Positions 26,861-33,881 of a DNA stretch of 64,000 nucleotides are shown here, one piece after another (within the stretch, counting starts at the first letter, position 1; every line of letters starts with the position of its first letter). Source of the DNA: Alphaproteobacteria bacterium 41-28. Its GTDB lineage: Bacteria; Pseudomonadota; Alphaproteobacteria; UBA9655. A program made the translations under genes and the position numbers. Location of the stretch: assembly GCA_001897795.1 (NCBI GenBank), contig MKUL01000017.1, forward strand, positions 155,818 to 219,817, in the 5' to 3' direction. The notes under the pieces are model-generated. The model ran no database searches. It saw nothing but the letters and a program-made list of their open reading frames with translations, and had not been told where the DNA came from.

Positions 26861-26989
26861 ATGGATGATGCCAATATACATTCATCTCACCATTTCATCA
26901 AACAGATAGACTACAGAATGAAAAAGTTGTCCGATACAATCGAACAACTAGACCCCTCGCCTCCGCAAGGGCAAGATTTTGATCTATAG
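26861..26989 (+). CDS. 42-residue small protein, unknown function
   Basis: A short ORF beginning MDDANIHSSHHFIKQIDYRM and ending QGQDFDL. An excellent ribosome site (AAGGAGG, six bases before the ATG) and a promoter-like pair upstream support translation. The peptide is mostly helical and polar with no signal sequence. It is followed by a structured segment (27015-27092) and the convergent vapC. Nothing recognisable; it could be a leader or an antitoxin-like peptide of the toxin-antitoxin region. Confidence 0.5.
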   Translation: MDDANIHSSHHFIKQIDYRMKKLSDTIEQLDPSPPQGQDFDL

Positions 26990-27010
26990 CGCAGGGCAAA
27001 CATGTCGTGA

Positions 27011-27092
27011 GCTGCGGCAATTCTGCCGGGATGAACGGATGAAGACGTAGGGTCTCACCCGCCATCGTCCCTCAGCCTGATGTTGGGGGACG
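27011..27092. other. Structured intergenic segment with two hairpins and a direct repeat
   Basis: CGGCA..TGCCG at 27015-27028 and CGTCCC..GGGACG at 27066-27092 form stem-loops. The decamer AGGGTCTCACC occurs twice, around 27049 and 27095. It lies between the 42-codon ORF and the vapC stop, so it may be a shared terminator or a small structured RNA. Confidence 0.4.
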
Positions 27093-27100
27093 GAAGGGTC

Positions 27101-27487
27101 TCACCGAATCAGGTAAATATCAAGTTCAGGATAAATGTCTTTCCATATTTTGTCTGCAGTATAGATTGTAGCTTGAAATTTTTTTCCCAGAGCTAAGCAT
27201 GCTCGATCTCCTAAGGACAAACCTTTATGTTTCACGTGAGGGTAAAGCCTCGCTGCATCTATAGCTTGATCTGTATCAAAATCAACGATCTGACTAATCA
27301 GTATGGACAAATATTCCATCCCTTCTTCAGGGTCCATCTCAACTTTTTGCAACGATGTAAGTGTTTCGGCTACATTTACTGCTGACATCATTGATTGTTT
27401 TAAAAGGGGCCTTATAACTTCAGCACCAGGCTCTTCTTGTATGAGAGCGAGTATAGCTGATGCATCCAAAACAACTTTCTTATTCAT
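27101..27487 (-). CDS. vapC: VapC-type PIN-domain toxin
   Basis: 128 residues from ATG 27487. PIN-domain acidic residues are visible in KVVLDASAILALIQEE, SAVNVAETL, LSLGDRACLALG and ATIYTADKIW, the Mg-binding set of VapC ribonucleases that cut tRNA or rRNA. The start lies inside the end of vapB (8-base overlap), the usual coupling of antitoxin then toxin. The frame is open further upstream, but those residues do not belong to the PIN fold. Confidence 0.88.
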   Translation of the reverse strand: MNKKVVLDASAILALIQEEPGAEVIRPLLKQSMMSAVNVAETLTSLQKVEMDPEEGMEYLSILISQIVDFDTDQAIDAARLYPHVKHKGLSLGDRACLALGKKFQATIYTADKIWKDIYPELDIYLIR

Positions 27488-27743
27488 GAGAAGCTTCTGA
27501 ACGCCTTTTAGCAATAAGATCGTTAACAAGAGACGTTTTTCTTCGGTTGTGCTTTTTAACTTTCTCACGAAGTATTCGTAAAGCTTGTTCTGCTGTAGTG
27601 ATGCAGAGCTCTTCCCCCTTTAAGTGGAGGATAACTTCATCTCCTATAGATAAATGGAGTTTTTCACGAATAAGGGAAGGGATGATGACTCTTCCCCCTG
27701 CACCTATTTTTGTACGCATATCTAGCATTGTGGTTATTCCCAT
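27480..27743 (-). CDS. vapB: VapB-type AbrB/SpoVT antitoxin
   Basis: Up to 87 residues with the swapped-hairpin AbrB fold: MRTKIGAGGRVIIPSLIREK and LHLSIGDEVILHLKGEEL. The C-terminal part, rich in Arg/Lys/Ser, would bind and neutralise VapC. Starts at 27743, 27728 (GGGA upstream) or 27719 are possible. It overlaps vapC by 8 bases and presumably represses its own operon. Confidence 0.85.
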   Translation of the reverse strand: MGITTMLDMRTKIGAGGRVIIPSLIREKLHLSIGDEVILHLKGEELCITTAEQALRILREKVKKHNRRKTSLVNDLIAKRRSEASHE

Positions 27744-27870
27744 AAATCATTAGTTTCAATATAAGATATACCATTTTTCCTTATTTAAGTCAATTTTTAT
27801 AATTTATGACAAAATATTTATAAAATGACACATCTCAAGAAACTGTGGCTTTAATTTAAATTCAGGGAGC

Positions 27871-28182
27871 CTATGGATGCTTGTGAAGATGTTTTGCAAT
27901 ATAGGACTTAAGAACTGCGTTAATACGCGTCTGATAACCTTTTCCCTTTGATTTAAACCAAGTAACAATTTCCTGATCAAGATACATATGAACAGGTACT
28001 TTTTTATGTGGCATATGCAAAACTGCAGATGCGAACATCTCGTCCGTCCAAATAGGGTTATCAGGGTCAGATTGAGCTGCTGCCTCAATCTCTGCATCTG
28101 ACATATTCTTTACTTTAGCCCAATCCGTATTTCCCTTCGGAAGATTGTGCCGCGTATATCGCACTATATTTTTGTCTTTCAT
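27871..28182 (-). CDS. brnA: BrnA-type antitoxin
   Basis: 103 residues. The first half includes MSDAEIEAAAQSDPDNPIWT, characteristic of BrnA; the second half is a ribbon-helix-helix DNA-binding domain (KVPVHMYLDQEIVTWFKSKG, then YQTRINAVLKSYI). It binds BrnT and represses the brnTA operon. It overlaps the end of brnT by 68 bases. Confidence 0.88.
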   Translation of the reverse strand: MKDKNIVRYTRHNLPKGNTDWAKVKNMSDAEIEAAAQSDPDNPIWTDEMFASAVLHMPHKKVPVHMYLDQEIVTWFKSKGKGYQTRINAVLKSYIAKHLHKHP

Positions 28183-28420
28183 CTTTTCTCGCCTTCCTTG
28201 CAGAAATGATCCTTACTTTCTCGCCTCTTAATGTGTAAGAAACAAATATTTCTATCTTTTCCAAAACTCCAATTCCACAAAATCTTTTCTCTCCATAGTC
28301 CTCTCGAACATCTTCATACACGAGCATATCCTCGTCAAAAATCAATGCTGCATCTGCAAAATCAATTCCATGTTTCTCAATGTTATTTTTGTTTTTTTTA
28401 CTGTCCCATTCAAATTCCAT
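28115..28420 (-). CDS. brnT: BrnT-type ribonuclease toxin
   Basis: 101 residues: MEFEWDSKKNKNNIEKHGID, FADAALIFDED and the C-terminal RIISARKARKDERQKY, all diagnostic of BrnT, a RelE-like RNase toxin. Toxin precedes antitoxin, as in known brnTA loci. The last 22 residues overlap the brnA start in another frame and may be an extension relative to typical BrnT. Second toxin-antitoxin pair within 1 kb. Confidence 0.88.
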   Translation of the reverse strand: MEFEWDSKKNKNNIEKHGIDFADAALIFDEDMLVYEDVREDYGEKRFCGIGVLEKIEIFVSYTLRGEKVRIISARKARKDERQKYSAIYAAQSSEGKYGLG

Positions 28421-28601
28421 TGATTAGAGCCATTTCTTAATGATGACCTTTATCTTTATAATGTACATAAAATATATACATATGTCAAGCGGGATTGACA
28501 GACAAACGTCCGTCAGATGAAGGAATAGGGCTAACCCCTCTCGATCCTTGACGTAAAGGAGGGGAACGCTGGTTAAATCGGGAAGGAAGAGGTTGGATAA
28601 A

Positions 28602-28632
28602 GAAAACCCCTGACTCAAATGAGTCAGGGCAA
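28602..28632 (-). terminator. Rho-independent terminator of the 28821-29690 gene
   Basis: Read on the minus strand: GCCCTGACTC, a four-base ATTT loop, GAGTCAGGGG, then TTTTCTTT. It lies about 190 bases beyond the stop of the minus-strand secreted protein gene. The 28421-28820 gap otherwise holds the 28664-28790 palindrome. Confidence 0.7.
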
Positions 28633-28663
28633 GACACTAGCTTACAAACAAAAGTCCTACCAG

Positions 28664-28790
28664 TCTCGTCTTTGCGAGGCTCTGACCCGGCTATGCCAAA
28701 GGCTACGCCGTGGCGAGAAGAGCCGAAGCAATCCAGTCCTTTGGGTTTTCTGGATTGCCGCGGCCGTTTTGCGCCTCGCAAAGACGGGGA
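28664..28790. repeat. Palindromic element, family GGATTGCTTCGG
   Basis: Outer arms CTCGTCTTTGCGAGGC and GCCTCGCAAAGACG pair; inside, GCCGAAGCAATCCAG and CTGGATTGCCGCGGC form a second stem. So the same two sequence motifs occur as at 5941-6034 but turned inside out. Confidence 0.82.
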
Positions 28791-28820
28791 TATGATTGGT
28801 TTTTTCTTTTTACTTTCTTT

Positions 28821-29690
28821 CTAATTTACTTTCATATTTTTTTGTTCTTTCTGCGCATCCAAATATTCTGCGAGAGCATACTCATACCTTATTCCTTCTT
28901 GAGGATGTTCAATCCAATTTTTTTCGAATTGAATAGCTGACAAGACCGCTTCTTGGTTAGCAACAAGGTACTCATCAAGGTTATTATAATCTCTAAAAGA
29001 CCAACGATTCGCACGGACAAGCGGCGTGAAAACGAAGTAATGGTTTACTACCATATTTGGTCGTTTGAGTAACTCTTCGGTAACGTTAGCTAATTCACCG
29101 AGATAAGAAACTTTTTTGTTAATATTCTCCTCTTTCGTTAAGTCTACGAGGTAACGTATACTCCTTGCATAGCCAAAAAGGAATGGACCATTCCCTGATT
29201 TGTAGGTTTCTTGAAATTTCTCACTGTCTTTGATGTTTATACCACTTTCATAATGCTTTTTTGCTTCTTCGAAAAACTTTCTGGCTTTACGTTTGATCTC
29301 TTGTTTTTTTTGAACTTCTTTGCGTGTTAATTTCCCTTCTTTCTCTGCTTTCATTAAACTCGGCTTTGAGTAGAAGTTTTCAATTAAGAGTGCTGCCTCA
29401 CCTTGCAAAGAAACTAGAGCTCCTTTGTGGATAGGGTCAAGCTCATTCGTAATTTTTGTGTCTATGTCTTTACTGAAGGCACGAACTTGGGATATTTTTT
29501 TACGATAATGTTCAGCTACTGCCTCTTGTCCGCTTACCTCTCCTGTACTGATTCGCTTACATCTTCCCATTTTTCTCAAATGTTTACAAAGCGGATTGTA
29601 TTCTTCATATAGAAAATTAGCATTGAGAGGAGACACTGAATAAAGCGCAATACTTGTGAGAAGGGCGAGTGATGTGGTTTTAAATTTCAT
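28821..29690 (-). CDS. Secreted helical protein, unknown function
   Basis: 289 residues: signal peptide (TTSLALLTSIALYSVSPLNA) then a Lys/Glu-rich helical protein. The visible segments include HYRKKISQVRAFSKDIDTKI, RKEVQKKQEIKRKARKFFEE and QFEKNWIEHPQEGIRYEYAL. Two cysteines near the mature N-terminus (NPLCKHLRKMGRCKR) could form a disulfide. No family recognised. It is transcribed alone and followed by a convincing terminator. Confidence 0.6.
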   Translation of the reverse strand: MKFKTTSLALLTSIALYSVSPLNANFLYEEYNPLCKHLRKMGRCKRISTGEVSGQEAVAEHYRKKISQVRAFSKDIDTKITNELDPIHKGALVSLQGEAALLIENFYSKPSLMKAEKEGKLTRKEVQKKQEIKRKARKFFEEAKKHYESGINIKDSEKFQETYKSGNGPFLFGYARSIRYLVDLTKEENINKKVSYLGELANVTEELLKRPNMVVNHYFVFTPLVRANRWSFRDYNNLDEYLVANQEAVLSAIQFEKNWIEHPQEGIRYEYALAEYLDAQKEQKNMKVN

Positions 29691-29727
29691 TTTATTACCT
29701 CATTATTAAAAGTTATCATTAATTTAT

Positions 29728-29927
29728 GTAACTACTTAACCTTTCCCCCAGACGTGTCATCCTGGGCAAGAAAAGGTTGCTTTTTCGAAGAAAATGCTTA
29801 CTTTTTCTTGGCCGAGGATCTCTCGATCAATTAGAGCCTCGGTTAAGAAATGCTAGAGTTTTCCTTTGGAAAACTAAGCATTTCTTACCAAGGATGACAC
29901 CTGGTGCGGGGACGGGTGAGTCGTTAT
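29728..29927. repeat. Palindromic element, family GTGTCATCC, copy D
   Basis: Left edge GTAACTACTTAACC and right edge GGGTGAGTCGTTA are the degenerate terminal inverted repeats. The order of hairpins is AAAAGGTTG type first, AAATGCT type second, the reverse of copies A and B. It fills most of the gap between the secreted protein gene and infA. Confidence 0.85.
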
Positions 29928-30079
29928 TAATTTATTACAGGTTTTACCCATAACTTTTGTGTAGCCCATTTGCTAAGATACCTCAAGATGGGTTTTGAAA
30001 AGAAGTCGTTACGTTTGACAAGTCTTTGTTTTTGCCGTAGAAGCTGATACACTAAATCTAAACAAGGACTGGAGAATGA

Positions 30080-30298
30080 ATGTCCAAAGAAGATCTTATT
30101 GAATTTACAGGTACAATCCTTGAGTTGCTTCCAAATGCTACCTTTCGCGTTCAGCTTGAAAATGGGCATATGGTTTTAGCTCATACCTCGGGCCGTATGC
30201 GGAAGAACCGTATCCGGGTGCTTGCTGGCGATAAAGTAACCGTTGAAATGACACCTTATGACCTTACCAAAGGACGGATTACGTTCCGTCATAAGTAA
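30080..30298 (+). CDS. infA: Translation initiation factor IF-1
   Basis: 72 residues, an S1-like OB fold: [40 protein letters not shown] and a C-terminal KGRITFRHK. It binds the ribosomal A site during initiation. The stop codon is followed immediately by the maf start. First gene of infA-maf-rng-yacG. Confidence 0.97.
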   Translation: MSKEDLIEFTGTILELLPNATFRVQLENGHMVLAHTSGRMRKNRIRVLAGDKVTVEMTPYDLTKGRITFRHK

Positions 30299-30868
30299 AT
30301 GAAATTCATTCTCGCTTCTTCGTCTCCCCGCAGGCGGGAGCTCTTGGCCTCAATTGGTTTGATCCCTGATCAAATTATCAGCCCCGACGTTGATGAAACG
30401 CCCCTAAAAGGCGAAGGGATTCGGGAATATGTTAAGCGCATTGCTATTCTTAAGGCACGGGCGGTACATAGCAAAATTCCTGAGGCTTATGTTCTTGCAG
30501 CGGATACTTCTGTTGAAATAGGACGTCGGATTCTTTTAAAAGCAGAAGATAAAGAAGACGCTCGCCAAATGCTTCAGCGCCATTCTGGCCGTCGGCATAG
30601 GGTATATACAGCAGTCTGCGTATTATCGCCCACCGGTCGTGAGGCGTGCCGTGTTCTTATCACACGCATATCCTTTAAGCGATTAATGGATGATGAGATT
30701 GAAGATTACCTTGCCTCTGGCGAGTGGGAAGGAAAAGCTGGAGGATACTCTATCCAAGGCAAAGCAGCCAAATTTGTAAAATTTATTTCTGGGTCTTACA
30801 CGAATGTCGTGGGGCTCCCTCTTTATGAAACAGATTGCCTCCTTAAAGGACTTGGCTTTCGTGGCTGA
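30299..30868 (+). CDS. maf: Maf-family nucleotide pyrophosphatase
   Basis: 189 residues with the Maf N-terminal signature FILASSSPRRRELLASIGL and, further on, VLAADTSVEIGRRIL, HSGRRHRVYTAVCVLSP and AGGYSIQGKAAKFVKFISGS. Maf proteins hydrolyse non-canonical or modified nucleoside triphosphates. ATG abuts the infA stop and the end overlaps rng by 8 bases, so the three genes are tightly coupled. Confidence 0.93.
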   Translation: MKFILASSSPRRRELLASIGLIPDQIISPDVDETPLKGEGIREYVKRIAILKARAVHSKIPEAYVLAADTSVEIGRRILLKAEDKEDARQMLQRHSGRRHRVYTAVCVLSPTGREACRVLITRISFKRLMDDEIEDYLASGEWEGKAGGYSIQGKAAKFVKFISGSYTNVVGLPLYETDCLLKGLGFRG

Positions 30869-31919
30869 GATTTTTTATACGGTCTCCCCTGATCTCCATC
30901 GTATGGCTCGTCTTGAAGGGGGAAAGGTTGTTGAACTGGATTTTGAAATTCCAGAGAAACCAAAGTCTTTATTGGGGGGAATTTTTTTAGGGAGGGTTAT
31001 TGAGATTCAAAAGCCCTTACAGGCGGCTTTTGTGGATATTGGTCAAGCAAAGCCAGGCCTATTGCCATTACGCGAAGGAAAGCTGTCGCCTTTGAAACAA
31101 GGCGATACGGTATTGGTTCAAGTCAGTCGCACGGAAAATCCCTTGGAAAACAAGGGTGTACGTCTGACACGTTTGATCACTTTGGCTTTAGGTCCACTTC
31201 TTTATACGCCTTTTGCGCCTGGATTAAGTCTTTCTAAAAAACTTAAGCAAAGGGAAGCTTTTAAAGGTCTATTCCCACTGCGCGTTGAAGAAGGGCTGAT
31301 CGTAAGATACTGGGCATCATCTGAAGATTCCTTGCAAGAGGTCTTCCTGCGACTTCGGGGTGAGTGGGAAGCTATTCAAAAACAATTGTTTGGAAAGCCA
31401 CCCCTTTGTTTGCAACCTGCTCCTGATCTTTTAACCCGTATTTTGCGCGGCCTTACTTCTTCTGATACATTTGTTATTGATGATCGAAGGCTCGCAGCTC
31501 TCACGGAAGGGATGGGTCTATTTTCGCGCGAAAGAGCTTTTGATGAACGATGTGAAGAGGCCTGGGAGAGTCTCTTTTCTCCGGAGGTTCCTCTTCCGCA
31601 AGGCGGAAGTCTTTATATTGAAGAAACCCATGGGCTGGTGGTGATGGATGTGAATAGTGGGGGAGCTTTGCGTAATGTCCTGTCGTTTAATAGAGGGGCC
31701 ATTCAAGAAGCCTTGCGTCAAGTTCGTTTGCGTGACTTAGGAGGAAAAATAGTTATTGATCTTATTGCTGCGCCGAAAAAGGTGGGGTCTCTTCTTCAAG
31801 GTCTTGATATTCCTTCGAATCTAGAAATCTGGGGAGTCTCGCTCATGGGTCTTTTAGAGTTGACTCGACGAAAGCAACGCCTTTCTCTCCCCCAACGATT
31901 GAAATTGAATTTGAATTAA
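30861..31919 (+). CDS. rng: Short RNase G/E-family protein
   Basis: About 352 residues from GTG 30861, which overlaps the maf stop by 8 bases and gives the family start (AEIFYTVSPDLHRMARLEGG). An S1 domain follows (GGIFLGRVIEIQKPLQAAFV) and the DNase-I-like catalytic part with GLVVMDVNSGGALR and KIVIDLIAAP. In E. coli RNase E/G the latter reads IDFIDM; here the second Asp is Ala. The protein stops soon after LLELTRRKQRLSL, so the zinc-link and dimer domain of longer RNase G are absent. Short forms in an infA-maf-rng-yacG cluster are usual for alphaproteobacteria. Confidence 0.85.
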   Translation: MAEIFYTVSPDLHRMARLEGGKVVELDFEIPEKPKSLLGGIFLGRVIEIQKPLQAAFVDIGQAKPGLLPLREGKLSPLKQGDTVLVQVSRTENPLENKGVRLTRLITLALGPLLYTPFAPGLSLSKKLKQREAFKGLFPLRVEEGLIVRYWASSEDSLQEVFLRLRGEWEAIQKQLFGKPPLCLQPAPDLLTRILRGLTSSDTFVIDDRRLAALTEGMGLFSRERAFDERCEEAWESLFSPEVPLPQGGSLYIEETHGLVVMDVNSGGALRNVLSFNRGAIQEALRQVRLRDLGGKIVIDLIAAPKKVGSLLQGLDIPSNLEIWGVSLMGLLELTRRKQRLSLPQRLKLNLN

Positions 31920-31930
31920 GGAAGCAAGAT

Positions 31931-32101
31931 ATGAAATCAAAATGCCCCATATGTAAAAAGCCTTCGGTGCTTGAATTTCGTCCTTTCTGTTCCAAAAGGT
32001 GTGCGGATATTGACCTGGCTCATTGGCTGCGCGGCGACTATCGTATTGAGGGGGAAGAGGAGAAGAAGGAAGAAAATGAGGAGGGGGATGAGGGAGAGTA
32101 G
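31931..32101 (+). CDS. yacG: DNA gyrase inhibitor / zinc protein YacG
   Basis: 56 residues: CPICKKP and FCSKRCADIDLAHWL supply the four zinc cysteines and the conserved C-terminal helix, followed by a very acidic tail (EEEKKEENEEGDEGE). YacG in E. coli binds gyrase and blocks its DNA binding. It lies 11 bases after rng, as in other alphaproteobacteria. The family call is secure from the cysteine pattern and position. Confidence 0.92.
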   Translation: MKSKCPICKKPSVLEFRPFCSKRCADIDLAHWLRGDYRIEGEEEKKEENEEGDEGE

Positions 32102-32120
32102 GGGGCTACCTCATTAAAAT

Positions 32121-32301
32121 GCGTCATTCCGGAATTTAGAACCCCTTTGCGACCACGGATTTATCCGGGGGAGCATCATGGGGTTCTTAATATCCGGAAC
32201 CTTGGAAATCATTATGAACACTCACGAGGTTCCGGGTACCAAGTCTCTCTGTCACTCGCCCTAATGGGCTCCTGAAGAGAGCCTAAGTCCCGGAATGACG
32301 C
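32121..32301. repeat. Inverted-repeat element, family GCGTCATTCCGG, copy 2
   Basis: Ends GCGTCATTCCGGAATTTAG and CTAAGTCCCGGAATGACGC. The middle has CCGGAACCT/AGGTTCCGG arms, and the right third is nearly identical to copy 1 (TCACTCGCCCTAATGGGCTC). It fills most of the gap after yacG. Confidence 0.85.
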
Positions 32302-32394
32302 CTTTTTGTAAAGAATATTTAAACCCATGAAATCTGACTTTTCTCCATTTCAGTGCAGAATAGTCAGAATAGCAAGAGCTAAAAATCTACCGCT

Positions 32395-32598
32395 TTATCC
32401 GAGAGGATATTTTTGCGATTGGGTTTTTTCTGGGATGACCACTGTCGAGATTTTGCTGCAGCCGAGGCAATTCTGATCTTGACCCCAAACTGTGCAAGTC
32501 CAGCCATCATTCTCATTGCAGATCACATGATCTGGCTTCTCACCAACCGTCCAAAAAGCGGCGAAAATCAAAGTTAAAGTTAAGGAGAATTTCCTCAT
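32395..32598 (-). CDS. Small secreted protein, unknown function
   Basis: 67 residues from ATG 32598 (AAAGGTG just upstream; the frame is open to 32607). A signal peptide (MRKFSLTLTLIFAAFWTVG) precedes a short mature part with four cysteines (HVICNENDGWTCTVWGQDQN, CLGCSKI). The cysteines suggest a small disulfide-bonded periplasmic or secreted peptide. No family recognised. Confidence 0.5.
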   Translation of the reverse strand: MRKFSLTLTLIFAAFWTVGEKPDHVICNENDGWTCTVWGQDQNCLGCSKISTVVIPEKTQSQKYPLG

Positions 32599-32755
32599 AA
32601 AAGACACCTTTATCGATGTTATTTTCTCTCAGTTTTGATCTCAGTTTAAAATCAAGGGGTTAATTTTTCATTAAGATATAATTACGTAAGGGATTGTTTT
32701 CTGAGTTTCTTGACGCTACAAATAGGGGTCAAATGAACCGGGAGCACGAATACAC

Positions 32756-33868
32756 ATGGACTTTTTAATAGGCTTAGGCTGGTATATCATACCCTTCCTG
32801 ATCGTTTTATCGATTCTTGTTTTCGTCCACGAGCTTGGGCACTATCTCGTGGCGCGTTATAACGGCGTTGGGGTAGATGTATTTTCTATTGGCTTTGGGC
32901 CTGAAGTTTTTGGCTGGCATGATAAAGCGGGAACGCGGTGGAAGGTCAGCTGGTTTCCTTTAGGCGGTTATGTCAAAATGGTTGGGGATGCGGATGCGGC
33001 TAGTACGCCGGATCATAAAGCGCTTAAAAAAATGGATACGGATACAAGGTCTCGGTCTCTTTTTTATAAAACCGTTTGGCAACGCATTGCCGTTTCTGCG
33101 GCAGGTCCCGTGGCAAATTACCTTTTTGCAATTGTTCTCTTTGCCATCCTTTTTGCTACCATTGGTCAGCGTTATACAGTGCCCGTTATTCAAGGATTTC
33201 AGACGGGAAGTGTAGCAGAAAAAGCTGGTTTTCAGGTCGGAGATCGCATCAAAGACATTAACGGCGAGCAAATCGATCGGTTTGAAGATATACCAGCAAT
33301 TGTGCAAGCTCAGGCAGGGAATACGCTTCAGGTTGTTGTTGATCGAAACGGGCATATTCTCATACTTTCCGTTACTCCCATCCTTACTGAAATCAAAGAT
33401 CATTTTGGCCATGTTCATAAAGTTGGGCTTTTAGGGATTAAGGGATCAGAAGCAGGATTTATCAAGAGAGACTGGTGGAATTGCTGGTGGTATGCAACGG
33501 AAGAAGCCTTTTCCTTAAGCTGGCAAACCTTAAAAGCCTTAGGTCAAATTATCGTAGGGGCTAAATCGGCGGATGGATTAGGTGGGCCCCTTCGTATCGC
33601 CCAAATGTCCGGAGAAATAGCTCAATCCGGTTTTATTGCCCTTTTCTGGTTTATGGCGCTTTTGTCTGTTAACTTGGGTCTCATTAACCTTTTTCCTGTT
33701 CCCATGTTGGACGGAGGCCATTTATTATTTTATTTTATTGAAGCAGTGCGTGGGAAACCCCTCTCTGAAAAGGCCCAGGAGTGGGGATTCCGCCTAGGTT
33801 TTGGTTTGATTATAGGTCTTATGATACTCGCGACTTGGAATGATATAATTCATATTTTCTTTAAATAA
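32756..33868 (+). CDS. rseP: Site-2 intramembrane metalloprotease RseP
   Basis: 370 residues. The zinc motif HELGH is at residues 25-29 within the first membrane helix, a single PDZ domain is around residues 125-195 (QTGSVAEKAGFQVGDRIKDI), and the second catalytic motif is in NLFPVPMLDGGHLLFY. RseP cleaves anti-sigma factors and clears signal-peptide remnants in the inner membrane. One PDZ domain instead of E. coli's two is common in alphaproteobacteria. It precedes bamA by 13 bases; dxr and cdsA, often upstream, are not in this window. Confidence 0.95.
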   Translation: MDFLIGLGWYIIPFLIVLSILVFVHELGHYLVARYNGVGVDVFSIGFGPEVFGWHDKAGTRWKVSWFPLGGYVKMVGDADAASTPDHKALKKMDTDTRSRSLFYKTVWQRIAVSAAGPVANYLFAIVLFAILFATIGQRYTVPVIQGFQTGSVAEKAGFQVGDRIKDINGEQIDRFEDIPAIVQAQAGNTLQVVVDRNGHILILSVTPILTEIKDHFGHVHKVGLLGIKGSEAGFIKRDWWNCWWYATEEAFSLSWQTLKALGQIIVGAKSADGLGGPLRIAQMSGEIAQSGFIALFWFMALLSVNLGLINLFPVPMLDGGHLLFYFIEAVRGKPLSEKAQEWGFRLGFGLIIGLMILATWNDIIHIFFK

Positions 33869-33881
33869 CAAGGGGTTTTCG

